The translations under genes were made by a program, and so were the position numbers. From assembly GCA_017621845.1 (NCBI GenBank), contig JAGASI010000020.1, positions 24,149 through 88,148 of the forward strand: 64,000 bases of DNA. The letters are read 5' to 3'. Below the pieces are notes generated by a model, which made no database searches, was not told the DNA's origin, and saw only the letters and a program-made list of their open reading frames with translations. Position 1 is the stretch's first letter, and every line of letters begins with the position of its first letter. Origin of the DNA: Muribaculaceae bacterium (GTDB lineage: Bacteria; Bacteroidota; Bacteroidia; Bacteroidales; Muribaculaceae). Of the stretch, positions 1 through 10,067 are shown in pieces.

Positions 1-126
1 TTCCGCAACCAAGTTAGCCAATTTGCCCTTGATATTGCCCAAAAGGTGGTCAAGGACCAGATGGCTGATCCTAAGGCTCAGTCCAAGTTGGTCAATACCT
101 ATCTTGACGATTTAGAAAAAAAATAA
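1..126 (+). CDS. atpF: ATP synthase subunit b, C-terminal end (partial)
   Basis: The last 41 codons of a reading frame that enters from the left edge and stops at TAA 124-126. The charged, helical tail (residues such as QVSQFALDIAQKVV) fits the end of the F0 stator subunit b, which links the membrane sector to the F1 head through subunit delta. Identity rests mainly on position: atpF directly precedes atpH and atpA in Bacteroidales atp operons, and atpH starts 23 bp downstream. The N-terminal membrane anchor is outside the window, so the family cannot be confirmed from this piece alone. Confidence 0.8.
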   Translation, partial: FRNQVSQFALDIAQKVVKDQMADPKAQSKLVNTYLDDLEKK

Positions 127-149
127 ATAATTAAAAATCTTCAGCTTCA

Positions 150-695
150 ATGGATCAAGGACTCTTACCACGCCGTTATGCCAAGGCTTTTTATAAGTAT
201 GCCTTAGAGAAAGACTATGCCAAGCGAGCCTATGACTTGATGAATAATCTTGACAGCTCGTTTGATCAAAATCCTTCTATGGCTCAGGTTATCGCCAATC
301 CCTATGTCGAAGATTCCAAAAAGGTGGCGCTCCTAATCACTGCCGCCGGTGCCGATAAAGATAAGGACCTCCCATTGAACGACTTCTATAAATTGTTGGT
401 CAAAAACCATCGTCTCGATCAGATTCATGCCATAGCTCTTGACTATGCCAAACTCTATCGCAAAGCCAACAATATCTATAACGTCAACATAGAGTCGGCC
501 TCAGAACTTAACTCCGCCGATGCCGACCGTATCAAAGACATGATATATCGTCATCTGGGAGATGCCAAGGTACAATACACCTTTAAAGTGACACCCGATC
601 TTATTGGTGGTTTTGTCGTCACCATCGACTCAGAGCGTCTCGATGCCTCAGTCAGAAATGAACTCGAACAACTGCGTTTAAACCTCCTAAAGTAA
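150..695 (+). CDS. atpH: ATP synthase F1 subunit delta
   Basis: A 181-residue protein of normal delta-subunit length. It has the family's N-terminal helical opening ([16 protein letters not shown]) and the C-terminal core ending in the IGGFVV...D.S element that fits the delta/OSCP fold. It connects the top of the F1 alpha3beta3 head to the b-subunit stator stalk. It starts at an ATG 23 bp after the subunit b stop and is followed 14 bp later by atpA, so it belongs to the same transcript. No promoter is visible between the genes. Confidence 0.95.
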   Translation: MDQGLLPRRYAKAFYKYALEKDYAKRAYDLMNNLDSSFDQNPSMAQVIANPYVEDSKKVALLITAAGADKDKDLPLNDFYKLLVKNHRLDQIHAIALDYAKLYRKANNIYNVNIESASELNSADADRIKDMIYRHLGDAKVQYTFKVTPDLIGGFVVTIDSERLDASVRNELEQLRLNLLK

Positions 696-709
696 CACTA
701 TCCAAGATA

Positions 710-2314
710 ATGATTAATCCAAGCGAGATATCTCAGGTCCTCAAAGAGGAACTTGAAAATGTTAATTCACACGTGGCCTTTGAAGAGGTAGGTAAAGTCC
801 TGAACGTCGGTGATGGCGTGGCCCACGTCTATGGCCTTGATAACGTGTGCGCCAACGAACTTGTTGCCTTTGAAAACGGTGTCAAGGGTGTGGCGCTAAA
901 CCTCGAGGAGAGCAATGTAGGTGTCATTCTTATGAATGATATTGACAAGGTCACCGAGGGTATGACTGTAAAACGTACCGGTCAAATTGCTTCAATCCCT
1001 GTTGGCAACGGTCTGTTTGGGCGTGTCATTAATGTTCTCGGCGAGCCTATTGATGGCCGTGGCCCTATTCAGGGTGACTTGCTCAGAATGCCACTTGAAC
1101 GTAAAGCCCCGGGCGTAATCTATCGTCAACCTGTAACCCAGCCGCTTCAGACCGGTATCAAGGCGGTAGATGCCATGGTGCCTATAGGTCGTGGACAGCG
1201 TGAGCTGATTATCGGTGACCGTCAGATAGGTAAGACCGCAATAGCCGTTGACACCATTATCAACCAGCGCCAAAACTATGAAGCCGGAAAGCCCGTCTAT
1301 TGTATATATGTGGCTATTGGACAGAAAGCATCGTCTGTAGCCGCTTTGGTCGAGACATTACGTCGCAACGGCGCTCTGGACTATACAGTAGTTGTTGCAG
1401 CTACAGCCTCAGACTCGGCGGCTATGAGATACTATGCCCCATTTGCCGGTGTGGCAATCGGTGAGTTTATACGTGATACCGGTCGTGATGCACTCATCGT
1501 GTATGACGACCTCTCCAAACAAGCCGTCGCCTACCGTGAGATTTCACTGATTCTTAAACGTCCTTCCGGTCGTGAGGCATATCCGGGCGATATCTTTTAT
1601 CTCCACTCTCGTCTGCTGGAGCGCGCAGCTAAAATTATTGACAACCAGAAAGTAGCCGAAAAGATGAACGACCTCCCCGAGGTGCTTAGACCTCTCGTTA
1701 AAGGTGGTGGTTCACTGACAGCACTCCCAATCATCGAGACCCAAGCCGGTGACGTATCTGCATACATTCCTACCAACGTTATCTCAATTACCGACGGTCA
1801 GATATTCCTTGAGACAGCACTGTTCAACCGTGGTATCCGTCCAGCTATCAACGTGGGTATCTCGGTATCGCGTGTAGGTGGTAATGCCCAGATTAAGTCG
1901 ATGAAAAAGGTTGCCGGTACACTGAAAATTGACCAGGCTCAATTCCGTGAGTTGGAGTCATTCACCAAGTTTGGCGGTGATATCGACCCGGTGACCGCTC
2001 GTGTTATTGACAAGGGACGTAAGAACGAACGTCTACTAATCCAACCTCAATATCAGCCCTGGGAAGTTGCCGACCAAGTAGCTGTCATATACTGTGGCGT
2101 CAACGGTCTGCTCGAAAACGTTCCTCTCGACCAAGTCGCCGAGTTTGAAAAACAATTCATCCAGCTTGTTCACGCCCAGCATCCCGAGGTGCTCGAGACT
2201 ATCAAGGCCGGCAAGCTTACCGATGAAGTCACGGATGCCCTTGCCAAGTGTGCGGCTGATGTCTCGGCTCGCTTTGCCTCGTTGGATGACTCGACTCGGG
2301 TTCTTGACAATTGA
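710..2314 (+). CDS. atpA: ATP synthase F1 subunit alpha
   Basis: A 534-residue non-catalytic nucleotide-binding subunit of the F1 head. The Walker A loop GDRQIGKTA lies at residues 169-177, followed by the VYDDLSKQA region and the ISVSRVGG motif typical of alpha subunits. Length is slightly above the usual 500-510 residues. Three copies alternate with beta subunits in the ring that makes ATP at the inner face of the cytoplasmic membrane. It sits between atpH and atpG. The atpD and atpC genes (beta, epsilon) are not downstream, matching the Bacteroidales order in which they lead the operon. Confidence 0.98.
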   Translation: MINPSEISQVLKEELENVNSHVAFEEVGKVLNVGDGVAHVYGLDNVCANELVAFENGVKGVALNLEESNVGVILMNDIDKVTEGMTVKRTGQIASIPVGNGLFGRVINVLGEPIDGRGPIQGDLLRMPLERKAPGVIYRQPVTQPLQTGIKAVDAMVPIGRGQRELIIGDRQIGKTAIAVDTIINQRQNYEAGKPVYCIYVAIGQKASSVAALVETLRRNGALDYTVVVAATASDSAAMRYYAPFAGVAIGEFIRDTGRDALIVYDDLSKQAVAYREISLILKRPSGREAYPGDIFYLHSRLLERAAKIIDNQKVAEKMNDLPEVLRPLVKGGGSLTALPIIETQAGDVSAYIPTNVISITDGQIFLETALFNRGIRPAINVGISVSRVGGNAQIKSMKKVAGTLKIDQAQFRELESFTKFGGDIDPVTARVIDKGRKNERLLIQPQYQPWEVADQVAVIYCGVNGLLENVPLDQVAEFEKQFIQLVHAQHPEVLETIKAGKLTDEVTDALAKCAADVSARFASLDDSTRVLDN

Positions 2315-2390
2315 TGCCAATCAACCGGCTCCAACACCATTTTTAATACTGAATATTAGCGTCAAACAGTAGCATTTACAATAACTCACA

Positions 2391-3275
2391 ATGTCAACAC
2401 TCAGAGAACTAAAAGGCCGTATCGGATCGGTATCCTCGTCTGAAAAGATTACGGGTGCCATGAAGATGATATCGTCGGCCAAAATGCATAAGGCCGAGAA
2501 CGCCCTCAAACGTCTCGTTCCCTTTCGCTCCCAGATTAACGGTATCATAGCCAATCTTCTGGGGTCTGATGCCCAATTCTCCTCACCGTTGTTGACCGCT
2601 CGCCCTGTTCATAAGATGGCGATTGTCGTGTGGGGTAGTGACGATGGCCTCTGTGGCGCTTATAACATCAATATCGTTAAGCAACTGCTCAGATATATAG
2701 TAAATATACGTCAGACGTTGCCCGGTGATGTCGCTATAGAAATTATTGCTATCGGTCGCAAGATGTACAAGTCTTGTCGTATGCTGGTCGATGCCCAAAC
2801 TACATTGATAACACCCGAAGACATCGATTCCAAGTCTGACGGTGACAAGGTTAATACATTCCTCCGTCGACTTATCAATAAATTTATCAATGGAGATTAT
2901 GACCGCGTTGACACCATGTATATGAATTATCAGTCAGTCAGTCGTCAGCGTTTAGTGACCGAGCAATTATTGCCGATACTATTCAGCTCGTTTGAGTCAA
3001 ACAGTGATAGTCGTGCCGACCGTCCGTACATCTTTGAACCCGATCCTACAACGATATTCAACTCAGTGTTGCCGATGTTTCTGATGTCTACCGGCCAAGA
3101 AATCTTTACAGAAAACCGTGCCGCCGAGCAAGCTGCCCGCGTCATGGCTATGCAGAGCGCCAATGACAACGCTAAAAAACTCCTCGAGCAACTTCAACTT
3201 GAGTATAACAAATTACGACAACAGTCAATCACTACCGAACTGCTCGATATTGTCGGCGGTCAGGTGCGTGACTGA
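2391..3275 (+). CDS. atpG: ATP synthase F1 subunit gamma
   Basis: A 294-residue protein with the conserved N-terminal helix of gamma (LKGRIGSV..SEKITGAMKMISSAKM) and the conserved C-terminal helix (ENRAAEQAARVMAMQSA..NA..LL..L...YN..RQ..IT.EL.DIV.G). The two helices form the coiled-coil rotor shaft turning inside the alpha/beta ring. It lies 76 bp after atpA and is the last atp gene here. nuoI follows after only 48 bp without a recognisable terminator, so read-through into the nuo genes is likely. Confidence 0.97.
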   Translation: MSTLRELKGRIGSVSSSEKITGAMKMISSAKMHKAENALKRLVPFRSQINGIIANLLGSDAQFSSPLLTARPVHKMAIVVWGSDDGLCGAYNINIVKQLLRYIVNIRQTLPGDVAIEIIAIGRKMYKSCRMLVDAQTTLITPEDIDSKSDGDKVNTFLRRLINKFINGDYDRVDTMYMNYQSVSRQRLVTEQLLPILFSSFESNSDSRADRPYIFEPDPTTIFNSVLPMFLMSTGQEIFTENRAAEQAARVMAMQSANDNAKKLLEQLQLEYNKLRQQSITTELLDIVGGQVRD

Positions 3276-3323
3276 TATTAGTATAGAATATTTAAAAACC
3301 ATTATCATTATAAATACCAATCA

Positions 3324-3968
3324 ATGGGTAGTGTAAAAGAATACTTCACATCATTAGGAACAGGCATTGCAAGCCTTCTCAAAGGCATGTCAGTGACCGG
3401 TAAAGAATTTGTTACCCCTAAGATTACAGAGCGTTACCCTGAAGACCGCGACACATTCAAGTGGCCCGAGCGCTTCAGAGCACAGCTTAAATTTATCTAT
3501 GATGCCGAGGGTAATCACAAATGTATCGCCTGTGGTACATGTGAGCGCAATTGTCCAAACGGAACCATAACCATCGAAACCAAGATGGTAGACACGTTGA
3601 CCGGCAAAAAGAAAAAACTCGACAAATATTTCTATGACCTTGGTAGCTGTACATTCTGTCAGTTGTGTGTGACGTCATGTCCCACCTCGGCCATTGAGTT
3701 TGACAACGATTTTGAACAAGCCGTGTTTACACGTTCCAAACTTGTCAAACAACTCAACTATCTTCCCGAAAAAGAAGAGCCGGCACCAACTCCCGAGCAA
3801 ATCGCTGCCGCCGAGGCTGAGCGTCAAGCCAAGATTGCCGCTGCCAAGGCCAAGGCCGCCGCTCTCAAAGCCGCCAAGGAAGGTGCTGCCGGAGCTGCTC
3901 CCGCCACCGACTCAGGTAAAAATGCCACCGTGCCGGTTGAACCTAAGGAGGACAAGGCCAACGCTTGA
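3324..3968 (+). CDS. nuoI: NADH-quinone oxidoreductase subunit I (two 4Fe-4S ferredoxin)
   Basis: A 214-residue 8Fe ferredoxin-type subunit of respiratory complex I. Two CxxCxxCxxxC clusters are visible: Cys67/70/73/77 and Cys109/112/115/119. These carry electrons along the peripheral arm towards quinone. About 65 C-terminal residues form an extra tail rich in Ala, Lys and Glu, beyond the usual ~150-180 residue core. It starts at an ATG 48 bp after atpG. The usual neighbour nuoH and the earlier nuoA/B/CD genes are not upstream, an unusual arrangement noted in the findings. Confidence 0.95.
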   Translation: MGSVKEYFTSLGTGIASLLKGMSVTGKEFVTPKITERYPEDRDTFKWPERFRAQLKFIYDAEGNHKCIACGTCERNCPNGTITIETKMVDTLTGKKKKLDKYFYDLGSCTFCQLCVTSCPTSAIEFDNDFEQAVFTRSKLVKQLNYLPEKEEPAPTPEQIAAAEAERQAKIAAAKAKAAALKAAKEGAAGAAPATDSGKNATVPVEPKEDKANA

Positions 3969-4033
3969 TGACCATGTCTGGAACCAACCTTTAATCCTCA
4001 CCAACTATTGAATAATAAAAACTAATCAAATAT

Positions 4034-4546
4034 ATGGAATCAGTAGGAAGTATCATTATGTATGTGATCATCGCCCTGTCGATGATTGTATTCTCGGTAC
4101 TGGCTGTGACATCACGCAAGATTCTGCGCGCTGCCACCTACCTGCTATTTACACTATTTGCCGCCGCCGGGCTATACTTCATGCTCGACTATGAATTTCT
4201 CGGTGCCGTGCAGATAGCAGTATATGCAGGTGGTATTGTGGTGCTGTTTGTGTTTGCAATATTGCTTACGACAGCCCCTGGCCACAATTCAGAGAAACTC
4301 ACCTCCAAGTCGACCATTATCGGATTTATCGCTGCCGCTGCTATGTTGGCGGTGTGTGCCTGGGCACTTCTCACACGCTGTGAGTTGTTCGCTACCCAGC
4401 CCGATATGCCGGCACTCACCATGAACCGTCTTGGTGAAGTACTTATGGGAACCGACAAGGGCCAGTATCTGTTGCCATTTGAGGCTATCAGTGTACTGTT
4501 GCTCGCATGTATCATCGGTGGCGTTGCTATCGCCCGTAAACGTTAA
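4034..4546 (+). CDS. nuoJ: NADH-quinone oxidoreductase subunit J
   Basis: A 170-residue integral membrane protein with about five hydrophobic segments, the usual number for NuoJ. The second and third include the characteristic YEFLGAVQIAVYAGGIVVLFVFA stretch (residues about 53-80), which contains the pi-bulge helix region linked to proton coupling. It lies between nuoI and nuoK, 14 bp before nuoK, in the conserved I-J-K-L-M-N order. It acts in the membrane arm of complex I. Confidence 0.95.
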   Translation: MESVGSIIMYVIIALSMIVFSVLAVTSRKILRAATYLLFTLFAAAGLYFMLDYEFLGAVQIAVYAGGIVVLFVFAILLTTAPGHNSEKLTSKSTIIGFIAAAAMLAVCAWALLTRCELFATQPDMPALTMNRLGEVLMGTDKGQYLLPFEAISVLLLACIIGGVAIARKR

Positions 4547-4560
4547 AACTCAGTCAGAAA

Positions 4561-4872
4561 ATGGAAATTAAAGCAATCTTTTATCTACTTCCCGCTCTGG
4601 TGATGTTTTGTGCCGGCGTTTATGGCTTTATCACCCGTCGCAACATGATTGCAATGTTAATCTCTCTCGAGTTGATGCTCAATGCCGTGGATATTAACTT
4701 TGCCGTGTTTAACCGATTCTTATTCCCCGGAGCTTTAGAGGGTATGTTCTTCACCCTGTTTGCTATTGCAATCGCTGCTGCCGAGACTGCACTGGCTATC
4801 GCAATCTTAATCAACATCTTTCGCTCGGTCAAAAATATTGACGTGCGCGATCTTAACGAAATGAAATTTTAA
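4561..4872 (+). CDS. nuoK: NADH-quinone oxidoreductase subunit K
   Basis: A 103-residue protein with three membrane helices, the standard NuoK size. It carries the conserved RRNMIAMLISLELMLNAV region with a buried glutamate and the AAAETALAIAI segment with a second one; both are proton-path residues of the antiporter-like half channel. It is 14 bp after nuoJ and 5 bp before nuoL, so translation of the membrane-arm subunits is probably coupled. Confidence 0.97.
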   Translation: MEIKAIFYLLPALVMFCAGVYGFITRRNMIAMLISLELMLNAVDINFAVFNRFLFPGALEGMFFTLFAIAIAAAETALAIAILINIFRSVKNIDVRDLNEMKF

Positions 4873-4877
4873 GCGTC

Positions 4878-6827
4878 ATGGAGATTACACTTCCTTTACT
4901 TATACTGTGCATCCCCTTGTTCAACTTCCTGTTGTTGGGCATTGGAGGATACAAGATGAGCCATAAGATGGCTTGTATTATAGGTGTAGCCGGCATGGGC
5001 ATTACAGCAATACTGTCTTATACCGTGGCGCTTACCTACTTTTTCAGTGGCAACGAACTCTTTCAGACAGCTGTCGATGGAGGCGTAGAACGACTTCAAT
5101 ATGTCGTTTTCAATGTCGACTGGTTGGCCTTTACCGACCATCTGGTAATCAAGCTTGGCTTCCTGCTTGATCCTATCTCGGCGATGATGTTGGTGGTAAT
5201 CACCACTATCTCTTTCATGGTCCACCTATACAGCCGTGGTTATATGGAAGGAGAGCGTGGCTTCCAGCGTTACTATGCTTTCTTGTCGTTATTCAGCTTC
5301 TCAATGTTAGGTCTGGTTGTAGCTACCAATATATTCCAGATGTATATCTTCTGGGAGTTGGTGGGTGCATCATCATATCTGCTCATTGGTTTCTACTATC
5401 AGCGTCACTCGGCAGTGTCGGCATCCAAAAAAGCTTTCATTGTCACACGTTTTGCCGACCTGGGTTTCCTTATCGGTATCCTGATACTTTCGTTCTATAC
5501 CGACACCTTTGACTTCCAGACTCTGACCAATAATCCCGGTGCAGTACTTGCCTCGACCGGCGGCGCTACCTTTATGGGCGCTTCAGTCCTGACATGGGCT
5601 CTTGTACTCATCTATATGGGAGGTATGGGTAAATCGGCAATGATGCCGTTGCACATCTGGTTGCCTGACGCTATGGAAGGTCCCACTCCTGTATCGGCAC
5701 TTATCCATGCCGCCACGATGGTTGTCGCCGGTGTGTACCTGGTTGCCCGTATGTTCCCCATCTATATGGTAGAGGGCTCGGCCACGATGGTTGTTGCTGT
5801 CGTCGGTGCCATCACTGCTTTCTATGCCGCAATGGTCGCCTGCACCCAGGTCGATATCAAACGTGTGCTGGCTTTCTCGACAATCTCCCAGATAGCGTTC
5901 ATGATGGTGAGCCTCGGTGTTGCCTCGTTGGGTCACAGCGAAGTGTGCCACCACGGTCTCGGTTACATGGCTTCGATGTTCCACTTGTTTACCCATGCCA
6001 TGTTCAAGGCATTGTTGTTCCTCGGAGCCGGTGCTCTTATACATGCTGTACACTCCAATGATTACACCGCCATGGGTGGCCTCAGAAAGTACATGCCTAT
6101 TACCCATATCACCTTCCTGATTGGCTGTCTTGCTATTGCCGGCATACCACCCTTCTCGGGTTTCTTCTCCAAAGATGAAATTCTGTCAGCCGCATACGCC
6201 TGGAGTCCCTACATGGGCATCTGGATGACTATCGTGGCCGCCATGACAGCATTCTATATGTTCCGTCTTTACTACCTTATTTTCTGGTGGAAAGATCCCG
6301 ATTATGGACACCACACACCTCATGACCCTCCTATGACCATGGGTATTCCCTTGATATTCCTGGCCGCTGTGTCATGTGTCGCCGGTTTTATTCCTTTCGG
6401 ACATTTTGTGACTTGGGATCGCATGCCTTACGAGATACATCTCGACACCGTGATTGCAGTCTCGAGCGTTGTGATTGCTCTATTGGCTATCGGCCTCGCT
6501 ACTGTGATGTATCGTCGTGAGAACAGTATTCCCACCAAGGTCAAAAATATGTTGCCTGCTTTATGGGACTGGTGTTACCATCGTTTCTATTGGGACGAAC
6601 TTTACATGTTCATCACTCACAAAATCATCTTCAACAGTGTATGCCGCCCCATAGCCTGGTTTGACCGTCATATCATTGACGGCACCATGGATATGTTTGC
6701 GACTGTGACCAACAAGACATCCTGGGCTATACGTTCACTTCAGTCAGGCCAAATTCAGAGCTATGTCTTGATTTACCTCCTGGGCGCAATCATCCTCGGC
6801 GTCATTACCGTGATGGCTGTAATGTGA
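4878..6827 (+). CDS. nuoL: NADH-quinone oxidoreductase subunit L (proton-translocating antiporter-like)
   Basis: A 649-residue polytopic membrane protein, within the normal NuoL range. Diagnostic motifs include FWELVGASSYLLIGFYY (around residues 158-174), the KSAMMPLHIWLPDAMEGPTPVSALIHAATMVVAGVY block and GIPPFSGFFSKDEIL. The long C-terminal hydrophobic helix after about residue 550 matches the lateral helix that braces the membrane arm. It is one of three proton-pumping subunits encoded here with nuoM and nuoN. Confidence 0.98.
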   Translation: MEITLPLLILCIPLFNFLLLGIGGYKMSHKMACIIGVAGMGITAILSYTVALTYFFSGNELFQTAVDGGVERLQYVVFNVDWLAFTDHLVIKLGFLLDPISAMMLVVITTISFMVHLYSRGYMEGERGFQRYYAFLSLFSFSMLGLVVATNIFQMYIFWELVGASSYLLIGFYYQRHSAVSASKKAFIVTRFADLGFLIGILILSFYTDTFDFQTLTNNPGAVLASTGGATFMGASVLTWALVLIYMGGMGKSAMMPLHIWLPDAMEGPTPVSALIHAATMVVAGVYLVARMFPIYMVEGSATMVVAVVGAITAFYAAMVACTQVDIKRVLAFSTISQIAFMMVSLGVASLGHSEVCHHGLGYMASMFHLFTHAMFKALLFLGAGALIHAVHSNDYTAMGGLRKYMPITHITFLIGCLAIAGIPPFSGFFSKDEILSAAYAWSPYMGIWMTIVAAMTAFYMFRLYYLIFWWKDPDYGHHTPHDPPMTMGIPLIFLAAVSCVAGFIPFGHFVTWDRMPYEIHLDTVIAVSSVVIALLAIGLATVMYRRENSIPTKVKNMLPALWDWCYHRFYWDELYMFITHKIIFNSVCRPIAWFDRHIIDGTMDMFATVTNKTSWAIRSLQSGQIQSYVLIYLLGAIILGVITVMAVM

Positions 6828-6914
6828 TTGTCAACTGTCAGATTCATAAAACCTTAAATTAGATAATCACATAAGCGTAAAACCTATATCAACGTATTTT
6901 AATAGTAATAAACA

Positions 6915-8420
6915 ATGTTTGAAAATCCTTTGATATACTTTGTGGTGATACCCCTGCTGATGTTGGGAGGCCTCGCCCTGTGTAAAAATATAAAGCAGAT
7001 ACGTGCTGTGGCTGTTGCCGGCTCTGTGGCACTTATCGGTTTGTCAGTGTGGTTGCTTGTCGACTACCTGGCCAAGCGTGCCGGTGGTGCTACTGACCCC
7101 ATGCTGTATGTCGACTCTTGGATGTGGTTTGAACCACTTAATATCCATTTAGCTGTCGGTGTTGACGGTATTTCGATAGCCATGTTGCTATTGTCATCAA
7201 TCATAGTATTTGCCGGCTCGTTTGCCTCATGGCAGATTTCAGACCCCAAGGCATTCTTCCTGTGGCTGATACTTCTGTCAACCGGCGTGTTTGGCTTCTT
7301 TATCTCGATAGACTTGTTCACCATGTTCATGTTCTATGAGGTAGCGCTTATCCCCATGTACCTGTTGATTGGCGTCTGGGGCTCGGGCAACAAGAACTAC
7401 TCGGCCATGAAGTTGACGCTGATGCTCATGGGCGGCTCGGCATTCCTGATGCTCGGTCTTATAGGTATTTACTACCACTCGGCACCCGAGGGAGGTCAGC
7501 TTACCTGGAACATCCTTGACATTGTCAAGAATGATGCGATACCTCATGGATGGCAATCTTTCTTGTTCCCGATGACCTTTGTCGGCTTTGGTGTTCTTGG
7601 AGCCATGTTCCCATTCCATACATGGTCACCTGACGGTCACGCTTCAGCCCCCACCGCTGTGTCAATGCTCCACGCCGGCGTGTTGATGAAACTTGGCGGT
7701 TATGGTTGCTTCCGTGTCGCTATCTACCTCATGCCTTATGCCGCCAACGAGCTTGCCTGGATTTTCCTTGTGCTCACCGGTATCTCGGTAGTCTACGGCG
7801 CGTTCTCGGCATGTGTTCAGACCGACCTTAAATATATCAACGCCTATTCATCGGTGTCCCACTGTGGTATGGTGCTGTTTGCCATATTGATGCTTAATAC
7901 CACCGCGATGACCGGTGCTATCATGCAGATGCTTTCTCATGGTCTGATGACAGCTCTGTTCTTTGCCCTCATCGGTATGATTTATGGCCGTACCCACACA
8001 CGTGACATCCGTCTCATGGGTGGCTTGATGAAAATTATGCCTTTCCTTGCCGTATGTTATGTGATAGCCGGTATGGCATCGCTTGGTCTTCCCGGTCTCA
8101 GTGGATTTGTCGCTGAGATGACAATCTTTGTCGGCTCGTTCCAACATACCGATATGTTCCACCGTGTGTTTACCATCGCCGCCTGTGCCGCGATTGTTAT
8201 CACAGCCGTATATATCCTGCGCGTCGTTGGCAAGCTCCTGTTTGGCCCTGTTCAGGACAAGCATCACCTTGAGCTTACAGACGCTACCTGGTGGGAGCGC
8301 ACCTCGACCGTCACACTTATCATTTGTGTGGCTGCCATCGGTTGCTTCCCCAACTTCTTTAACGAATTGATAAACTTCACATTCAGCCCCGAGATCTTTA
8401 AGGTCATCGGTCTGAATTAA
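6915..8420 (+). CDS. nuoM: NADH-quinone oxidoreductase subunit M
   Basis: A 501-residue polytopic protein of the Mrp antiporter/NuoLMN family. Seen motifs are FYEVALIPMYLLIGVWG, FPFHTWSPDGHASAPTAVSMLHAGVLMKLGGYG and GLPGLSGFVAEM, the M-subunit versions of the proton channel elements. It follows nuoL after an 87-bp spacer, the largest gap in the nuo run; no -7 box or strong hairpin was seen there. It precedes nuoN by 21 bp. Confidence 0.98.
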   Translation: MFENPLIYFVVIPLLMLGGLALCKNIKQIRAVAVAGSVALIGLSVWLLVDYLAKRAGGATDPMLYVDSWMWFEPLNIHLAVGVDGISIAMLLLSSIIVFAGSFASWQISDPKAFFLWLILLSTGVFGFFISIDLFTMFMFYEVALIPMYLLIGVWGSGNKNYSAMKLTLMLMGGSAFLMLGLIGIYYHSAPEGGQLTWNILDIVKNDAIPHGWQSFLFPMTFVGFGVLGAMFPFHTWSPDGHASAPTAVSMLHAGVLMKLGGYGCFRVAIYLMPYAANELAWIFLVLTGISVVYGAFSACVQTDLKYINAYSSVSHCGMVLFAILMLNTTAMTGAIMQMLSHGLMTALFFALIGMIYGRTHTRDIRLMGGLMKIMPFLAVCYVIAGMASLGLPGLSGFVAEMTIFVGSFQHTDMFHRVFTIAACAAIVITAVYILRVVGKLLFGPVQDKHHLELTDATWWERTSTVTLIICVAAIGCFPNFFNELINFTFSPEIFKVIGLN

Positions 8421-8441
8421 TCCTTACACTATAGATAAGCA

Positions 8442-9923
8442 ATGGATTATTCTCAGTTTTTAGCAATGAAGCAAGAAATAGGACTACTTATCCTATTCTT
8501 GATAGTCTTCTTTTATGATGCCTTTGCGCCACGTAAGGTACAGAAGTATCTTCCGGGTCTCACCGCTATTCTGATGACAGTGCTGACTGTTGTCGGCTGT
8601 GTGTGGATGTTTACCGGCGAGTCATTTACATCGGCATTCAACGGCATGTATGAGACCTCGACCGTGATTGATGCAATTAAGAACATTCTTAATATCGGAG
8701 TCATTATAGTCCTCATTCAGTCAGTCAAGTGGGCCAACGGTGAGTTGATGATAATGCGCCGAGGTGAGTTTTATATGCTCTTGTTGGTGACACTGTTCGG
8801 TATGTATCTGATGATATCGGCACGTCACTTCCTGTTGTTTGTCATTGGACTCGAATCAGCCTCGCTTCCCTTGGCCGCAATGGTAGCTCTTGACAAAAAT
8901 CGTTATGAAAGTCACGAGGCCGCTGTCAAATATATCTTGACAGCCTGCTTCTCGTCGGCTGTGTTCATGATGGGACTGTCGTTTATTTATGGCCTTACCG
9001 GCTCACTTTATTTCGAGGATATATATATGTCACTTGCCGGTCAGGGATTGTCTGTCATGATGGTCTTGGCAATGGCATTTGTCCTTGCCGGTGTAGGATT
9101 TAAGCTCTCGCTTGTGCCCTTCCACTTGTGGACCGCCGATGTTTACCAAGGCGCTCCCACATCGGTGACTTCGTATCTCTCGGTAATTTCCAAGGGTGCC
9201 ACTGCTTTTGCATTACTCTGCATCCTTGTTCAGGCTTTTGGATGTGTATATTCCCAGGTGTGGGAATGGATGCTCTATGCACTGATTATACTGACTATCA
9301 CTATCGGTAACCTCTTTGCCATCCGTCAGCGCAATATGAAACGCTTCCTGGCATTCTCATCAGTGTCTCAGGCCGGATATATCATGCTTGGTATCATCGC
9401 TTGTAACACCATGGGCGCCGCCGCTATGATGTACTATATCTTTGTATACATCTTCTCCAATCTTGCCGCCTTTGGAGTCATCGGTGCTATCGAGAACGCT
9501 ACCGGACGTGTGTCAATGGACGAGTACAGCGGGCTGTCCAAGTCCAATCCTCGTCTCGCCTTCACCATGATGTTGGCAATGTTCTCATTGGCCGGTATTC
9601 CTCCGTTTGCCGGTTTCTTCTCTAAATTCTTTATATTTACCAGCGCTATCAATCAAGGTTCGATTGCTATATATGTACTCGTGTTGATTGCCTTGATTAA
9701 TACAATCATCTCGCTCTACTACTACTTGCTGGTTGTAAAAGCGATGTATATCTCGGACAAACCCGCCGTGATTGACCGCTTCAACTCGACCCCGGGAGAG
9801 CGTCTCGGTATGATTATTACTGTCGCCGGTATTATCCTTCTTGGTCTTGCAAGCCCTGTCTACAACTGGTTGCTCGAGACCACCGATATGTCGCCTATCC
9901 TAAATATGTTCATGCTTCAATAA
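8442..9923 (+). CDS. nuoN: NADH-quinone oxidoreductase subunit N
   Basis: A 493-residue antiporter-like subunit. The LVPFHLWTADVYQGAPTSV block and the AGIPPFAGFFSKFFIF block are typical of NuoN. It is the last gene of the atp-nuo transcript: the strong hairpin at 10005-10061 follows 81 bp after the stop, and the next gene is on the other strand. NuoE, F and G are absent downstream, consistent with the shorter complex I of Bacteroidota, whose electron donor is uncertain. Confidence 0.98.
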   Translation: MDYSQFLAMKQEIGLLILFLIVFFYDAFAPRKVQKYLPGLTAILMTVLTVVGCVWMFTGESFTSAFNGMYETSTVIDAIKNILNIGVIIVLIQSVKWANGELMIMRRGEFYMLLLVTLFGMYLMISARHFLLFVIGLESASLPLAAMVALDKNRYESHEAAVKYILTACFSSAVFMMGLSFIYGLTGSLYFEDIYMSLAGQGLSVMMVLAMAFVLAGVGFKLSLVPFHLWTADVYQGAPTSVTSYLSVISKGATAFALLCILVQAFGCVYSQVWEWMLYALIILTITIGNLFAIRQRNMKRFLAFSSVSQAGYIMLGIIACNTMGAAAMMYYIFVYIFSNLAAFGVIGAIENATGRVSMDEYSGLSKSNPRLAFTMMLAMFSLAGIPPFAGFFSKFFIFTSAINQGSIAIYVLVLIALINTIISLYYYLLVVKAMYISDKPAVIDRFNSTPGERLGMIITVAGIILLGLASPVYNWLLETTDMSPILNMFMLQ

Positions 9924-10004
9924 TTGAGCCGACTTATCTATAAATGATAAATCAGTTCACAACATGAACGTGCGGAATACTCTCCACCCGCCCATCATAT
10001 TTTT

Positions 10005-10061
10005 ACCACTAAGAGTAGCAATAGCCGAGGCAATGCCCCGGCTATTGTTGCTCTTAGTGGT
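10005..10061. terminator. Bidirectional intrinsic terminator between nuoN and recX
   Basis: Arms at 10005-10027 and 10039-10061 pair over 23 bp with only two G-U wobbles, around an 11-nt loop. T-rich sequence follows on the + side (after 10062) and A-rich sequence (T-rich on the minus strand) lies just before 10005. The hairpin sits between convergent genes, so it can end both nuoN and recX transcripts. Confidence 0.9.
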
Positions 10062-10067
10062 GTAATT

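Noticed and set aside
5583..6107. 174-codon minus-strand frame inside nuoL
   Set aside because: His/Asp-rich antisense translation with no domain; nuoL is certain on the other strand.
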